A stretch of DNA of 64,000 nucleotides, from positions 1 through 64,000 of the forward strand of contig NZ_JACOGK010000011.1 of NCBI RefSeq assembly GCF_014269395.1, in the 5' to 3' direction. Below are positions 9,086 through 16,849 of this stretch, one piece after another; within the stretch, counting starts at the first letter, position 1; each line of letters begins with the position of its first letter. Origin of the DNA: Megasphaera hominis (lineage in GTDB: Bacteria; Bacillota; Negativicutes; Veillonellales; Megasphaeraceae). The notes beneath the pieces were generated by a model. The model was given only the letters and a program-made list of their open reading frames with translations, ran no database searches and had not been told where the DNA came from. A program made the translations under genes and the position numbers.

Positions 9086-11221
9086 ATGGCGGGAAGAAGT
9101 CATAAAGTACTTTGTTTGGGCTTGCGGGAGGCCATTGCCTTGCCGCTCATACAACTATTTAAGAAAGAAAACTGGCAGGTCTTCTTTATGGGGAAAGACG
9201 CGCCTGCCTATGATGATGCCCGTTCCTATATGCTGGATATCATGGAAGAAGGGGCAGAGCAGGTCTTTCGTGTCCGGCGGCCGGACTTGCTGCTCGTCGG
9301 CTTGCGTGCCTTGAATGGTCCCCAGGGAGCCGCCCAGCTGGAGCGCATCCTTGCCTTAGCAGAAAAAAGTCATACAGGTAAGATCATCCTCCTCTCCGGG
9401 GCTGAAGTCTTCGCGCCGGAAACGGACGGCGCGACAGAAGACATGACGCCCAACCCGGTGACCCGGGAAGGCCGGGCCCTGGCCTGCTTGGAAGCCTTGG
9501 CCCTGGCGTGGAAGCACTATAGCCGCCTGCAGCTGACCATCGTCCGCGTACCCGAAGTATACGGGCCGGGCAACCGTGCCCAGGATGGCCTCATGGGCAC
9601 CTTTTTTAGTGCCCTCGCCAAGGGAACTGCCATGCCGCATTGGACAAGGGAATACAAACGGGATTTTCTGGCGGCAAGGGATCTCTTTTATGGTATTTTA
9701 GAGCTGCAGAAGCGCCAGTATACTGATGATTTCCTGCACCTGAGTACAGGCCGGGGCCTGACCTGTCAGGAGTTTTTCCAAATCGCGGCCAAGAGCATCC
9801 CGCACTTGCCGGCAGAACTAGACGATGCGTCCCTGCCTTACGGCCAGGCCATTTTGTCACCGCAAAAAGCGGCCCGGACCCTGGGCTGGCAGGCCCGCCG
9901 CTTCCTGCCGGAAACGATACCCCTGCTGTATAACCGGCTGCAGACGGCTTTGGCGGAAAGCGCGGACCAACAGGAAAAACGGCAAAAGCATGGCTGGCAG
10001 AACCGCCTGAATGAAGAACGCATGCCCTATGCGGAAAATGTTGCCGGTGCCCTGTTGATGCTGGCCTTTCAGTATGTGCAGGGAAATACAGTCAGCTCCC
10101 TTACGGGTTTTGACCTTTGTTATGTATATATTGCCGCTATGGGCCTCTTGTATGGCCGGCGTCAGGCCTTGCTGGCCGTGTTTTTTTCCGTCCTCATTTT
10201 TGCCCAGCGCCTGTTCGTCCTCGATTCGACACTGCTGACGCTTTTATATTTGCCACAGCACCTGATTCATCTCGTTTCCTATGCCTTTGCCGGTATGGTG
10301 ACGGCCTATTTCAAGGAAGAACAAAACTTCAAGCTCGCCGCTGCCAAATGGCAGGAAAAGCACGACCGTGAGGCCTATCATTTTCTGCGCAACCTCTTTG
10401 AAGAAAATGTCCAGATCAAGGACCAGCTGTATCGGCAGATCGTCAATTCCGATGACAGCATTGGCCGTTTATATTACATTATCCGCAAACTCGATACGGC
10501 TGAGCCAGAAAACCTCTTTACGCAAACGGCAGTCGTAACGGCAGAAATCCTCAATGTCGAAAATGTCATCATTTACGTCGTCAGCCCGAACCGCCAGTAT
10601 TTGCGGCAAAAGGTACGCGTTGGCCAGGGAACCCTTGCGCGGGCCCGTTCCCTGCGCGTTGCCGAGTATCCCTATTTGCAGGATGTCTTAGCCGGCAAGA
10701 GTATCTTTGTCAACCGTGAGCTCAGCCGGGAAGCGCCGGATCTGGCTGCCCCCATCATGTATCAAGGCAGCGTCATGGCGGTGATCCAGGTGTACGACCT
10801 CGATTTTGATCAGTGGAGTATGTACCAGCAAAATCTGCTGGCCATTACGGCCCGCCTCGTATCGTCATCCCTGGCCCGGGCCTATACGTGGGAACAGGAA
10901 ACGCAGGCCCGCCGTTACGTAAAAGGAACGCACATCCTGAAGGAAGAGGAATTTGCCAAAATCCGTGAGGAATACAGGAAACACCGGGAAATCCAGCGGG
11001 ACTACAGCATCAGGCTGTTACAGGTCGAGGCACCGCAGGGCAATTACGAACGGCTCGATACGCTTCTCGAGGGAAACATCCGGGCGGAAGATTTCGTCGG
11101 CCTTTGGCAGGGAAAAACTTGGCTGCTCCTGCCGGATAGTACGGACGCGACGCTTACGCTCGTGCGGGAGCGCCTGGAAAAGGCCGGTATCCGGACCGGG
11201 GAAAGCAGGGAGATCGTATGA
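9086..11221 (+). CDS. PelD-like c-di-GMP receptor with N-terminal SDR-type domain
   Basis: 711 residues, inner membrane. Residues 1-310 resemble an NAD-dependent epimerase/short-chain dehydrogenase: a Rossmann-like start (KVLCLGLREAIALPLIQLF), a RPDLLLVGLRAL strand and a VPEVYGPGNRAQ stretch. Residues about 325-415 form several membrane helices. A helical linker and a GAF-like domain (about 470-600) follow, then a degenerate GGDEF domain. At the C-terminus RAED (666-669) stands exactly where an RxxD inhibitory site should be, five residues before QGKTW (675-679), which replaces GGDEF. This is the PelD plan: no cyclase activity, c-di-GMP binding. In proteobacteria PelD activates the PelF/PelG/PelE synthase complex. 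The SDR domain is absent from Pseudomonas PelD. First gene of the operon; it overlaps pelE by 4 bases. Confidence 0.85.
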   Translation: MAGRSHKVLCLGLREAIALPLIQLFKKENWQVFFMGKDAPAYDDARSYMLDIMEEGAEQVFRVRRPDLLLVGLRALNGPQGAAQLERILALAEKSHTGKIILLSGAEVFAPETDGATEDMTPNPVTREGRALACLEALALAWKHYSRLQLTIVRVPEVYGPGNRAQDGLMGTFFSALAKGTAMPHWTREYKRDFLAARDLFYGILELQKRQYTDDFLHLSTGRGLTCQEFFQIAAKSIPHLPAELDDASLPYGQAILSPQKAARTLGWQARRFLPETIPLLYNRLQTALAESADQQEKRQKHGWQNRLNEERMPYAENVAGALLMLAFQYVQGNTVSSLTGFDLCYVYIAAMGLLYGRRQALLAVFFSVLIFAQRLFVLDSTLLTLLYLPQHLIHLVSYAFAGMVTAYFKEEQNFKLAAAKWQEKHDREAYHFLRNLFEENVQIKDQLYRQIVNSDDSIGRLYYIIRKLDTAEPENLFTQTAVVTAEILNVENVIIYVVSPNRQYLRQKVRVGQGTLARARSLRVAEYPYLQDVLAGKSIFVNRELSREAPDLAAPIMYQGSVMAVIQVYDLDFDQWSMYQQNLLAITARLVSSSLARAYTWEQETQARRYVKGTHILKEEEFAKIREEYRKHREIQRDYSIRLLQVEAPQGNYERLDTLLEGNIRAEDFVGLWQGKTWLLLPDSTDATLTLVRERLEKAGIRTGESREIV

Positions 11222-12111
11222 CGGAACTGGCTTTTTGGCTTTTTTACGGCCTCTCGGCAGCCTTGTATGGTGTCTATGCCTGGAAAAAAAGAGATACCTC
11301 CCTGCAGGCCTTGGCAGAATTGGCCGTCGTCCTCTGCTTGCCTGTGGCCGGCGTCGTCCTGCTCAGCCTGGCCCGCTGTCTGCGCCGCTTTGTGCCGTCT
11401 GAGGCGTCCGTCCTTACGGAGGCTGTGCCGGAGGACGTCAATTTCGGCCTGGGCGACCGGGATTACAATGCCAACATGGTGCCTTTAAACGATGTCTATC
11501 TTTTAGGTGATGCCCGCATGAAACGCCGCTTTTTTACGGATTCCATTAAGCAGGACGTCGTCAGCAACCAGTCTATCCTGCGCCGGGCCATCCAGGATGA
11601 AGACCGGGAAATCGCCTACTATGCCGTGTCCTTCCTGACGGCGAAAATGGAAGCCTTAGGGGAAGAAATCCATAGCCTGGAAGAGCAGCTGCAGACGGCA
11701 CCGGCAGAAGACCATGCCCTTATGGACCGCTACGCTGTGTGTCTGAAGGAATTTCTCACGAACCGCTACGGTGATGGGGCCACGCGTGCCCGGCAGGAAC
11801 AGGCCTATATCCGCGTTCTCGACGTATTGGCACAGAAGATGCCCGGGCGCTCTATTTATTACGAAGAAGAAATCAAAGCCCTCTTAGCGGAACACCGGAT
11901 TGACGAGGCGGCACAGGTATGCCGGCGCTTTTACCGGCACCATGAACAGGATGAACGGCCTATCCTCATGGAAATTCGCATCCACCAGGCCCGGCGGGAT
12001 CCGCAGGCCCTGCAGGCGTGCATTCGCCGGCTGAAGGCCTTACCGCAAGCGCTTACGCCAGAGGCACTGGCGGTCCTGCGCTATTGGGATGAGGAGGCAA
12101 GCCATGAATAA
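11218..12111 (+). CDS. PelE-like membrane protein
   Basis: 297 residues. Two hydrophobic segments at the N-terminus (about 3-19 and 30-53) are followed by a soluble helical region with TPR-like character (about 120-290). This is the layout of PelE, the inner-membrane partner that links PelD to the glycosyltransferase PelF. Sequence alone would be weak evidence, but position between pelD and pelF and the ATGA overlap with pelD support the call. It overlaps the next gene's start by 8 bases. Confidence 0.7.
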   Translation: MTELAFWLFYGLSAALYGVYAWKKRDTSLQALAELAVVLCLPVAGVVLLSLARCLRRFVPSEASVLTEAVPEDVNFGLGDRDYNANMVPLNDVYLLGDARMKRRFFTDSIKQDVVSNQSILRRAIQDEDREIAYYAVSFLTAKMEALGEEIHSLEEQLQTAPAEDHALMDRYAVCLKEFLTNRYGDGATRARQEQAYIRVLDVLAQKMPGRSIYYEEEIKALLAEHRIDEAAQVCRRFYRHHEQDERPILMEIRIHQARRDPQALQACIRRLKALPQALTPEALAVLRYWDEEASHE

Positions 12112-13951
12112 ACGCGGTATTTACATCCTCTTTTTTGTCGTCATCGTCTTAGGGTTCTTTTTTCAGTACACCCGTCTCGATGGCTTTTTGCACCTCAACC
12201 CGGCAGCTAACCGTTTTTTGCACCTGGAAGAAACCTATATGGATCCCGATTGGGGCCAGGCCGAAAACCTGCCTGTCGAAACGTATATCGTTTTTTATGA
12301 TCCGGCTAGCGTACGCAGCATGTATACGCTGCATAACACGCAGGACATGCTCCTCAGTAAGAAGAAAAAGATTGAAGCCCATCCCTTGCAGGAAAAGGTG
12401 ACCATCGACAAGGCGGCACAAGGCGTCGTCATCGCGACGGGCCGGGTGGCAGAAATCGCCTCCCTGCCGGAAATTCTCCACTATGTCGAACAAGGCGGCA
12501 CAGCCGTCGTCCTGCAGGAACCGGTCGTCACCGGCGATAAGGCGCCGGCACCGGAACTGTTGCAGAAATTGGGTATTAACGGTCTCAAAGGGGATGGCAA
12601 GGCCAAGAGCGTCACTGGTCTTTCCCTGGTGACCAACTTCCTCATTGGCGGCAAGGGCGAGAAAATCACGACAGGCCGTTCGTACATGACCATGGCCCTG
12701 CCCCTTTCGCTGACGCCGGAAGCCATCGTGCACATGACCGACAGCAGTGGCAGCGTGCCCCTCGTGTGGCAGGAACCGCTGGGCCAGGGGAATATTTATT
12801 GCTACAACGGCCTGGAACGGGAGGATAAGTCCAACCGGGGCCTGCTCATGGCCATGCTGGCTCATTGCGGCACGGATACCGTCTACCCTGTCGTAGGCTG
12901 CAAGATCTTTTTCATCGATGATTTCCCGGCGCCTGTGCCCGAAGGCTACTACGAACGTATTTATAACGAAACGGGCCTTTCGACGTCGGAATTTTACCGC
13001 AAGGCCTGGTGGCCCTTTATGAAGGAACTGGCACAGAAAGAAAAGATCAAGTTTACAGGCGTCATTATTGAAAATTACAATGACCGCGTGACACCGCCCT
13101 TTGAACCGCAAGGCGGCCGTACGGCCAGAGATGCGCTCGTCGTCTATGGCCACGAGCTCCTCAATATGGGCGGGGAAATGGGCCTGCACGGCTATAACCA
13201 CCAGCCCCTGGTGCCACCGGGCTATCAGGATCATGAACCGGAATACGTACCCTGGACCAGTGAACAGGATATGGAAGACAGCCTGCAGGAATTGCGCCGC
13301 TACGTATATAACGCGTACCCGAAGTATTCCTTCGAGGTCTACGTGCCACCGTCGAATATCCTCAGTCCGATGGGCAAGGAAGTGCTGAAACAGGTATTCC
13401 CGGAACTGCAGATCTTTGCCTCGCTTTATGACGGGCCGGCTGATGAACACGCTTACTATCAGGATTTTGTCCGCGAACCAGACGGCCGCTACGACATTCC
13501 CCGCGTGTCTTCAGGCTACGTGCCGGACCAATCAGCCGTCTATGAGGAAATCAACACGATTAATGCCTATGGCGTCTTCAATCACTTCGTTCATCCTGAT
13601 GAAATGTTTTACGAAGAAAGTGCCAAGTGGACGTGGCAAGAAATGCGCGACAGCCTGTCGGCCTTCGTTCACGAGCTGGGCCAGCGCTATCCCTGGCTTC
13701 AGGCGGTGACGGCCTCGGAAAGCCTGCCTTACTTTGATACGTATTACGACCTCGATTACCGCATCGAACGATCGCCGGAAATGCTCGTCTTCCATTGCCG
13801 GAAATACGTGCAGGAAGCGCGCTTCCTCGTGCGCTCCCAACGAAAGGTCGATCACGCCCAGGGCTGCCGCGTAAGCAAGGTCGAGGACGGCGTCTATTTT
13901 GTCCGCGTTACGGACCCGGTGGCCCGTGTGTATTGGCAGAAAGGAGACTGA
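12104..13951 (+). CDS. DUF2194-type membrane-anchored polysaccharide deacetylase (PelA deacetylase counterpart)
   Basis: 615 residues with one N-terminal membrane anchor (IYILFFVVIVLGFFF). The middle region (about 80-260) alternates strands and helices like a Rossmann or flavodoxin-like fold (QGVVIATGRVAEIASLPEIL, GQGNIYCYNGLE). The C-terminal half looks like a deacetylase: FFIDDFPAP near residue 270 supplies the paired aspartates and LHGYNHQP the HxxxH metal motif. In Pseudomonas, PelA combines hydrolase and deacetylase; here the hydrolase seems to be a separate lipoprotein at the operon end. The ATG at 12104 follows GAGGAGG; the upstream ATG at 12089 lies inside it. Confidence 0.75.
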   Translation: MNKRGIYILFFVVIVLGFFFQYTRLDGFLHLNPAANRFLHLEETYMDPDWGQAENLPVETYIVFYDPASVRSMYTLHNTQDMLLSKKKKIEAHPLQEKVTIDKAAQGVVIATGRVAEIASLPEILHYVEQGGTAVVLQEPVVTGDKAPAPELLQKLGINGLKGDGKAKSVTGLSLVTNFLIGGKGEKITTGRSYMTMALPLSLTPEAIVHMTDSSGSVPLVWQEPLGQGNIYCYNGLEREDKSNRGLLMAMLAHCGTDTVYPVVGCKIFFIDDFPAPVPEGYYERIYNETGLSTSEFYRKAWWPFMKELAQKEKIKFTGVIIENYNDRVTPPFEPQGGRTARDALVVYGHELLNMGGEMGLHGYNHQPLVPPGYQDHEPEYVPWTSEQDMEDSLQELRRYVYNAYPKYSFEVYVPPSNILSPMGKEVLKQVFPELQIFASLYDGPADEHAYYQDFVREPDGRYDIPRVSSGYVPDQSAVYEEINTINAYGVFNHFVHPDEMFYEESAKWTWQEMRDSLSAFVHELGQRYPWLQAVTASESLPYFDTYYDLDYRIERSPEMLVFHCRKYVQEARFLVRSQRKVDHAQGCRVSKVEDGVYFVRVTDPVARVYWQKGD

Positions 13952-13952
13952 C

Positions 13953-15395
13953 ATGCTGCGGATTTGCCTTTTGACAGAAGGGTCCTATCCCTACGTCGTA
14001 GGCGGCGTTTCTTCATGGGTGCAAATGCTCATGGAAGGCTTGCCGGAATATGAATTCATCGTCTATTCTATCGGTGCCGAAGGGAAGGACCGGGGCCGCT
14101 ACAAATATAAGCTGCCTAAAAATTGCGTGGCTATTTACGAGGTCTTTCTCGATGAAATCCTGAATCTAAAGGCCGGTACCAGGCAGTCCCATGTTCTCAC
14201 ACCGGCGCAGGCGCAGGTCCTGGAAGAGCTGGTCAAAGGCGATGCGCCCCTGGATCTCATGGGTTTAGTCGACATTTTTCGCAAAAAGCGCTGGGCCAGC
14301 CCCTTGGATATTTTTATGACTGCCGATTTCTTCGATGTCATCCGCAAGGTCTATGCCGAACGCTACGATTACCTGCCCTTTACGGACTTTTTCTGGACGC
14401 TCCGTTCTATGCTGCTGCCGCTTTTCTATCTCTTGCAGCAGGACCTGCCCGCAGCCGACGTCTACCACAGTATTGCCACGGGCTATTGCGGCATCCTGGG
14501 CGGCATCGCTGCCGCCGTATACCACAAGCCCTTCATGATTACGGAGCACGGTATTTATTCGCGCGAACGGGAAGCGGAAATCATCAAGAGCGACTGGGCC
14601 AAGACGGATTTTAAGTCCATCTGGATTCGCTATTTCTACAACCTGGCCCGTCTCTCCTATGAACAGGCAGACCACGTCTATACCTTGTTTGAACACAATG
14701 GGGAAATCGAGAAGGAACTGGGCTGTGCACCGGAAAAGATCGCCATCGTGCCCAACGGCATCCATATGGAACGCTTTGCACCTGTTCCGCCCCTGACGGA
14801 CCATGGCGGCACCATCAACGTCGGTGCCGTCGTCCGCGTCGTTCCTATCAAGGATATCCTGACACTCCTCAGGGCTTTCTTTCTGGTCCATCAGGACTTG
14901 CCGGACAGTCATTTATATGTCATGGGCAATATGGAAGAGGATCCGGAATATGCTGCGTTTTGCATGAATACGCGGGATCTCCTGGGCCTCGGTGAGGCTG
15001 TAACCTTTACGGGCTCTATTCAGGTCACGGAATACCTGCCCAAGATGGACATCCTCGTCCTTTCCAGCATTAGCGAAGGCCAGCCCCTTTCGGTTCTCGA
15101 AGGCTTTGCAGCGCACAGGCCCTTTGTTACGACCGATGTAGGCTGTTGCCGCGAGCTTATTTACGGGGATAGCCAGGACACGCTCGGTGACGCCGGCGTC
15201 GTCGTGCCGCCTCTGGACTTTGAGTCCATGGCCCGGGAAATCCTGCGCCTGGCCCGCCATTTTCCCTTGCGCTATGAGATGGCCGAGGCCGGCTACAAAC
15301 GGACGCTGCAGGGCTATACGTATGAGCATTTTATCGATTCCTATCGGCAGATTTATAAAGAGGAAGGAGAACTGGGCGCATCATGGCAGGCGTAG
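13953..15395 (+). CDS. PelF glycosyltransferase (GT4 family)
   Basis: 480 residues, cytosolic. The N-terminus MLRICLLTEGSYPYVVGGVSSW is the PelF signature, with the glycine-rich loop of GT-B enzymes. The C-terminal domain has the nucleotide-sugar binding E-x7-E motif at Glu375 and Glu383 (SEGQPLSVLE). In Pel biosynthesis this enzyme polymerises amino sugars from UDP donors, while PelG moves the chain across the membrane. The ATG at 13953 follows AAGGAG and lies one base after the previous stop codon; the longer upstream frame overlaps the DUF2194 gene and is not needed. Confidence 0.92.
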   Translation: MLRICLLTEGSYPYVVGGVSSWVQMLMEGLPEYEFIVYSIGAEGKDRGRYKYKLPKNCVAIYEVFLDEILNLKAGTRQSHVLTPAQAQVLEELVKGDAPLDLMGLVDIFRKKRWASPLDIFMTADFFDVIRKVYAERYDYLPFTDFFWTLRSMLLPLFYLLQQDLPAADVYHSIATGYCGILGGIAAAVYHKPFMITEHGIYSREREAEIIKSDWAKTDFKSIWIRYFYNLARLSYEQADHVYTLFEHNGEIEKELGCAPEKIAIVPNGIHMERFAPVPPLTDHGGTINVGAVVRVVPIKDILTLLRAFFLVHQDLPDSHLYVMGNMEEDPEYAAFCMNTRDLLGLGEAVTFTGSIQVTEYLPKMDILVLSSISEGQPLSVLEGFAAHRPFVTTDVGCCRELIYGDSQDTLGDAGVVVPPLDFESMAREILRLARHFPLRYEMAEAGYKRTLQGYTYEHFIDSYRQIYKEEGELGASWQA

Positions 15396-16849
15396 GATTT
15401 GAATTAAAAAAATTATTCCGTGCCCGTACGGCAGCCGGCAAGCTCAAGGCCTATTCGTGGTCCCTTATCATTACGACCGGGCCCTTTGTGCTGCTGGCCT
15501 CGATGGTGCTTTTCATCCAGCTGCTGTTTGCCTGGCTCGCTGTGCCTGAAAGCCAGTCGGACCTTTTTATTGGCACGACAGTGTATGCGTTTATCTTTTC
15601 CCAGCTCTTGGCCAGCGGCTTTGTGGCCGTCCAGTCACGCTATCTGGCAGACTGCCTGAGTGAGAAGAAATACGGCGATATGACGGCGTCCCTCTTTGGC
15701 GTACAGGCCATCCTGTTGGTGTTAGGTGCCCTGGCAGGACTTATCTTTTATGCCGGCAGCCCTTTACCCTGGCCGGATCAGCTCTTGGGGTATCTCTTTT
15801 TCAGCGAGCTCCTGCTCATCTGGAGCCAGGGCGTCTATTTGACGGCAGTGCGGCGCTTTAAGAATCTTATTTGGGGGTATTTGGCCGGTGCCGGTATAGG
15901 TGTGGCTGTCGCGGCGGTATTGCTTTTCCAGACGGCACTGCCGGCAGGGCGCTGTGCTACACTCGGTGTCGTCTGCGGTCTGGGCGTCATCGTCCTTTCC
16001 CTTTACCTTTCTATTTTTGCGTATTTCGGCTTGCCTGGCCAAGGGCGCGTCTTTTGGTTTTTGCCCTATTTGGACCGCCATTGGCGCGTCTTCCTGGAGG
16101 CCTGTTGCTATTCCCTGGCTCTTTTTTTGCCCAACCTCCTCATTTGGCAGGGACCGTGGAGTCAGGTGACGGCCGGAACGTACCGCTTTGCGCCGGTCTA
16201 CGATGTCATTACGTGTTATGCCTTTATTTCCATTCTTCCCTTGCGGACCATGTTTGTCGTATCGGCCGAAACGGAGTTTTATGACCGCTATGCCGTGTAC
16301 TTCGATGCTATCATCCACAAGGGAAATTACCGCGATATTGAAGATGCCCGCCAGGTTCTGCTTTTTACGATATGGTATGAGCTGCGCAAGGTCATGGGCT
16401 TTCAGTTCCTCTTTACACTTCTCTTTTTGGCCGGCGGGACCTATGTCCTCAACCTGGCCAACGTAGATTACGAAGCGTCTAATCTCTATAATATCCTGCT
16501 CATGGCCGCCTTTTTTACAGGCGTGACGGAAGTTGTGAGCATCCTCTTCCTGTATTTTGATGCCCAGCCGGAGTCACTGCGGCTCATGGCTTTGTTTTTG
16601 GGGCTCAACCTGGTCCTGAGCGGCGTGGGCATGTATTTCTTTTCGACAGACAGCTATGGCTTTACGTTCTTTCTGGCCAGCGGTGCGGCCCTTTTCTATG
16701 GCCTCCATAGCTTAAGCCGTTTTGCCGATAAGCTCAATTATTATATTTTTTGCGGGCAGCCCGTATTCTACAGGCCCCGGCAGGCCCTGATGACGAAAAT
16801 CTGCCGCCGCCTGTACCCGGAGGCTGATACAGAAAAAGGAGGCCTATGA
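15383..16849 (+). CDS. PelG, Wzx-like polysaccharide export membrane protein
   Basis: 488 residues with about 12 hydrophobic segments. The start MAGVGFELKKLF and the following AYSWSLIITTGPFVLL stretch are typical of PelG, the inner-membrane partner of PelF. Length equals the usual family length (about 450-490). The start lies inside the last codons of pelF (13-base overlap), so the two are likely translationally coupled. Together with PelD, PelE and PelF it forms the predicted inner-membrane synthase. Confidence 0.92.
   Translation: MAGVGFELKKLFRARTAAGKLKAYSWSLIITTGPFVLLASMVLFIQLLFAWLAVPESQSDLFIGTTVYAFIFSQLLASGFVAVQSRYLADCLSEKKYGDMTASLFGVQAILLVLGALAGLIFYAGSPLPWPDQLLGYLFFSELLLIWSQGVYLTAVRRFKNLIWGYLAGAGIGVAVAAVLLFQTALPAGRCATLGVVCGLGVIVLSLYLSIFAYFGLPGQGRVFWFLPYLDRHWRVFLEACCYSLALFLPNLLIWQGPWSQVTAGTYRFAPVYDVITCYAFISILPLRTMFVVSAETEFYDRYAVYFDAIIHKGNYRDIEDARQVLLFTIWYELRKVMGFQFLFTLLFLAGGTYVLNLANVDYEASNLYNILLMAAFFTGVTEVVSILFLYFDAQPESLRLMALFLGLNLVLSGVGMYFFSTDSYGFTFFLASGAALFYGLHSLSRFADKLNYYIFCGQPVFYRPRQALMTKICRRLYPEADTEKGGL

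Noticed and set aside
12149..13450. Minus-strand open frame of 433 codons inside the pel operon
   Set aside because: It mirrors the DUF2194 gene, which has a ribosome site and clear motifs; no family pattern in the antisense product.
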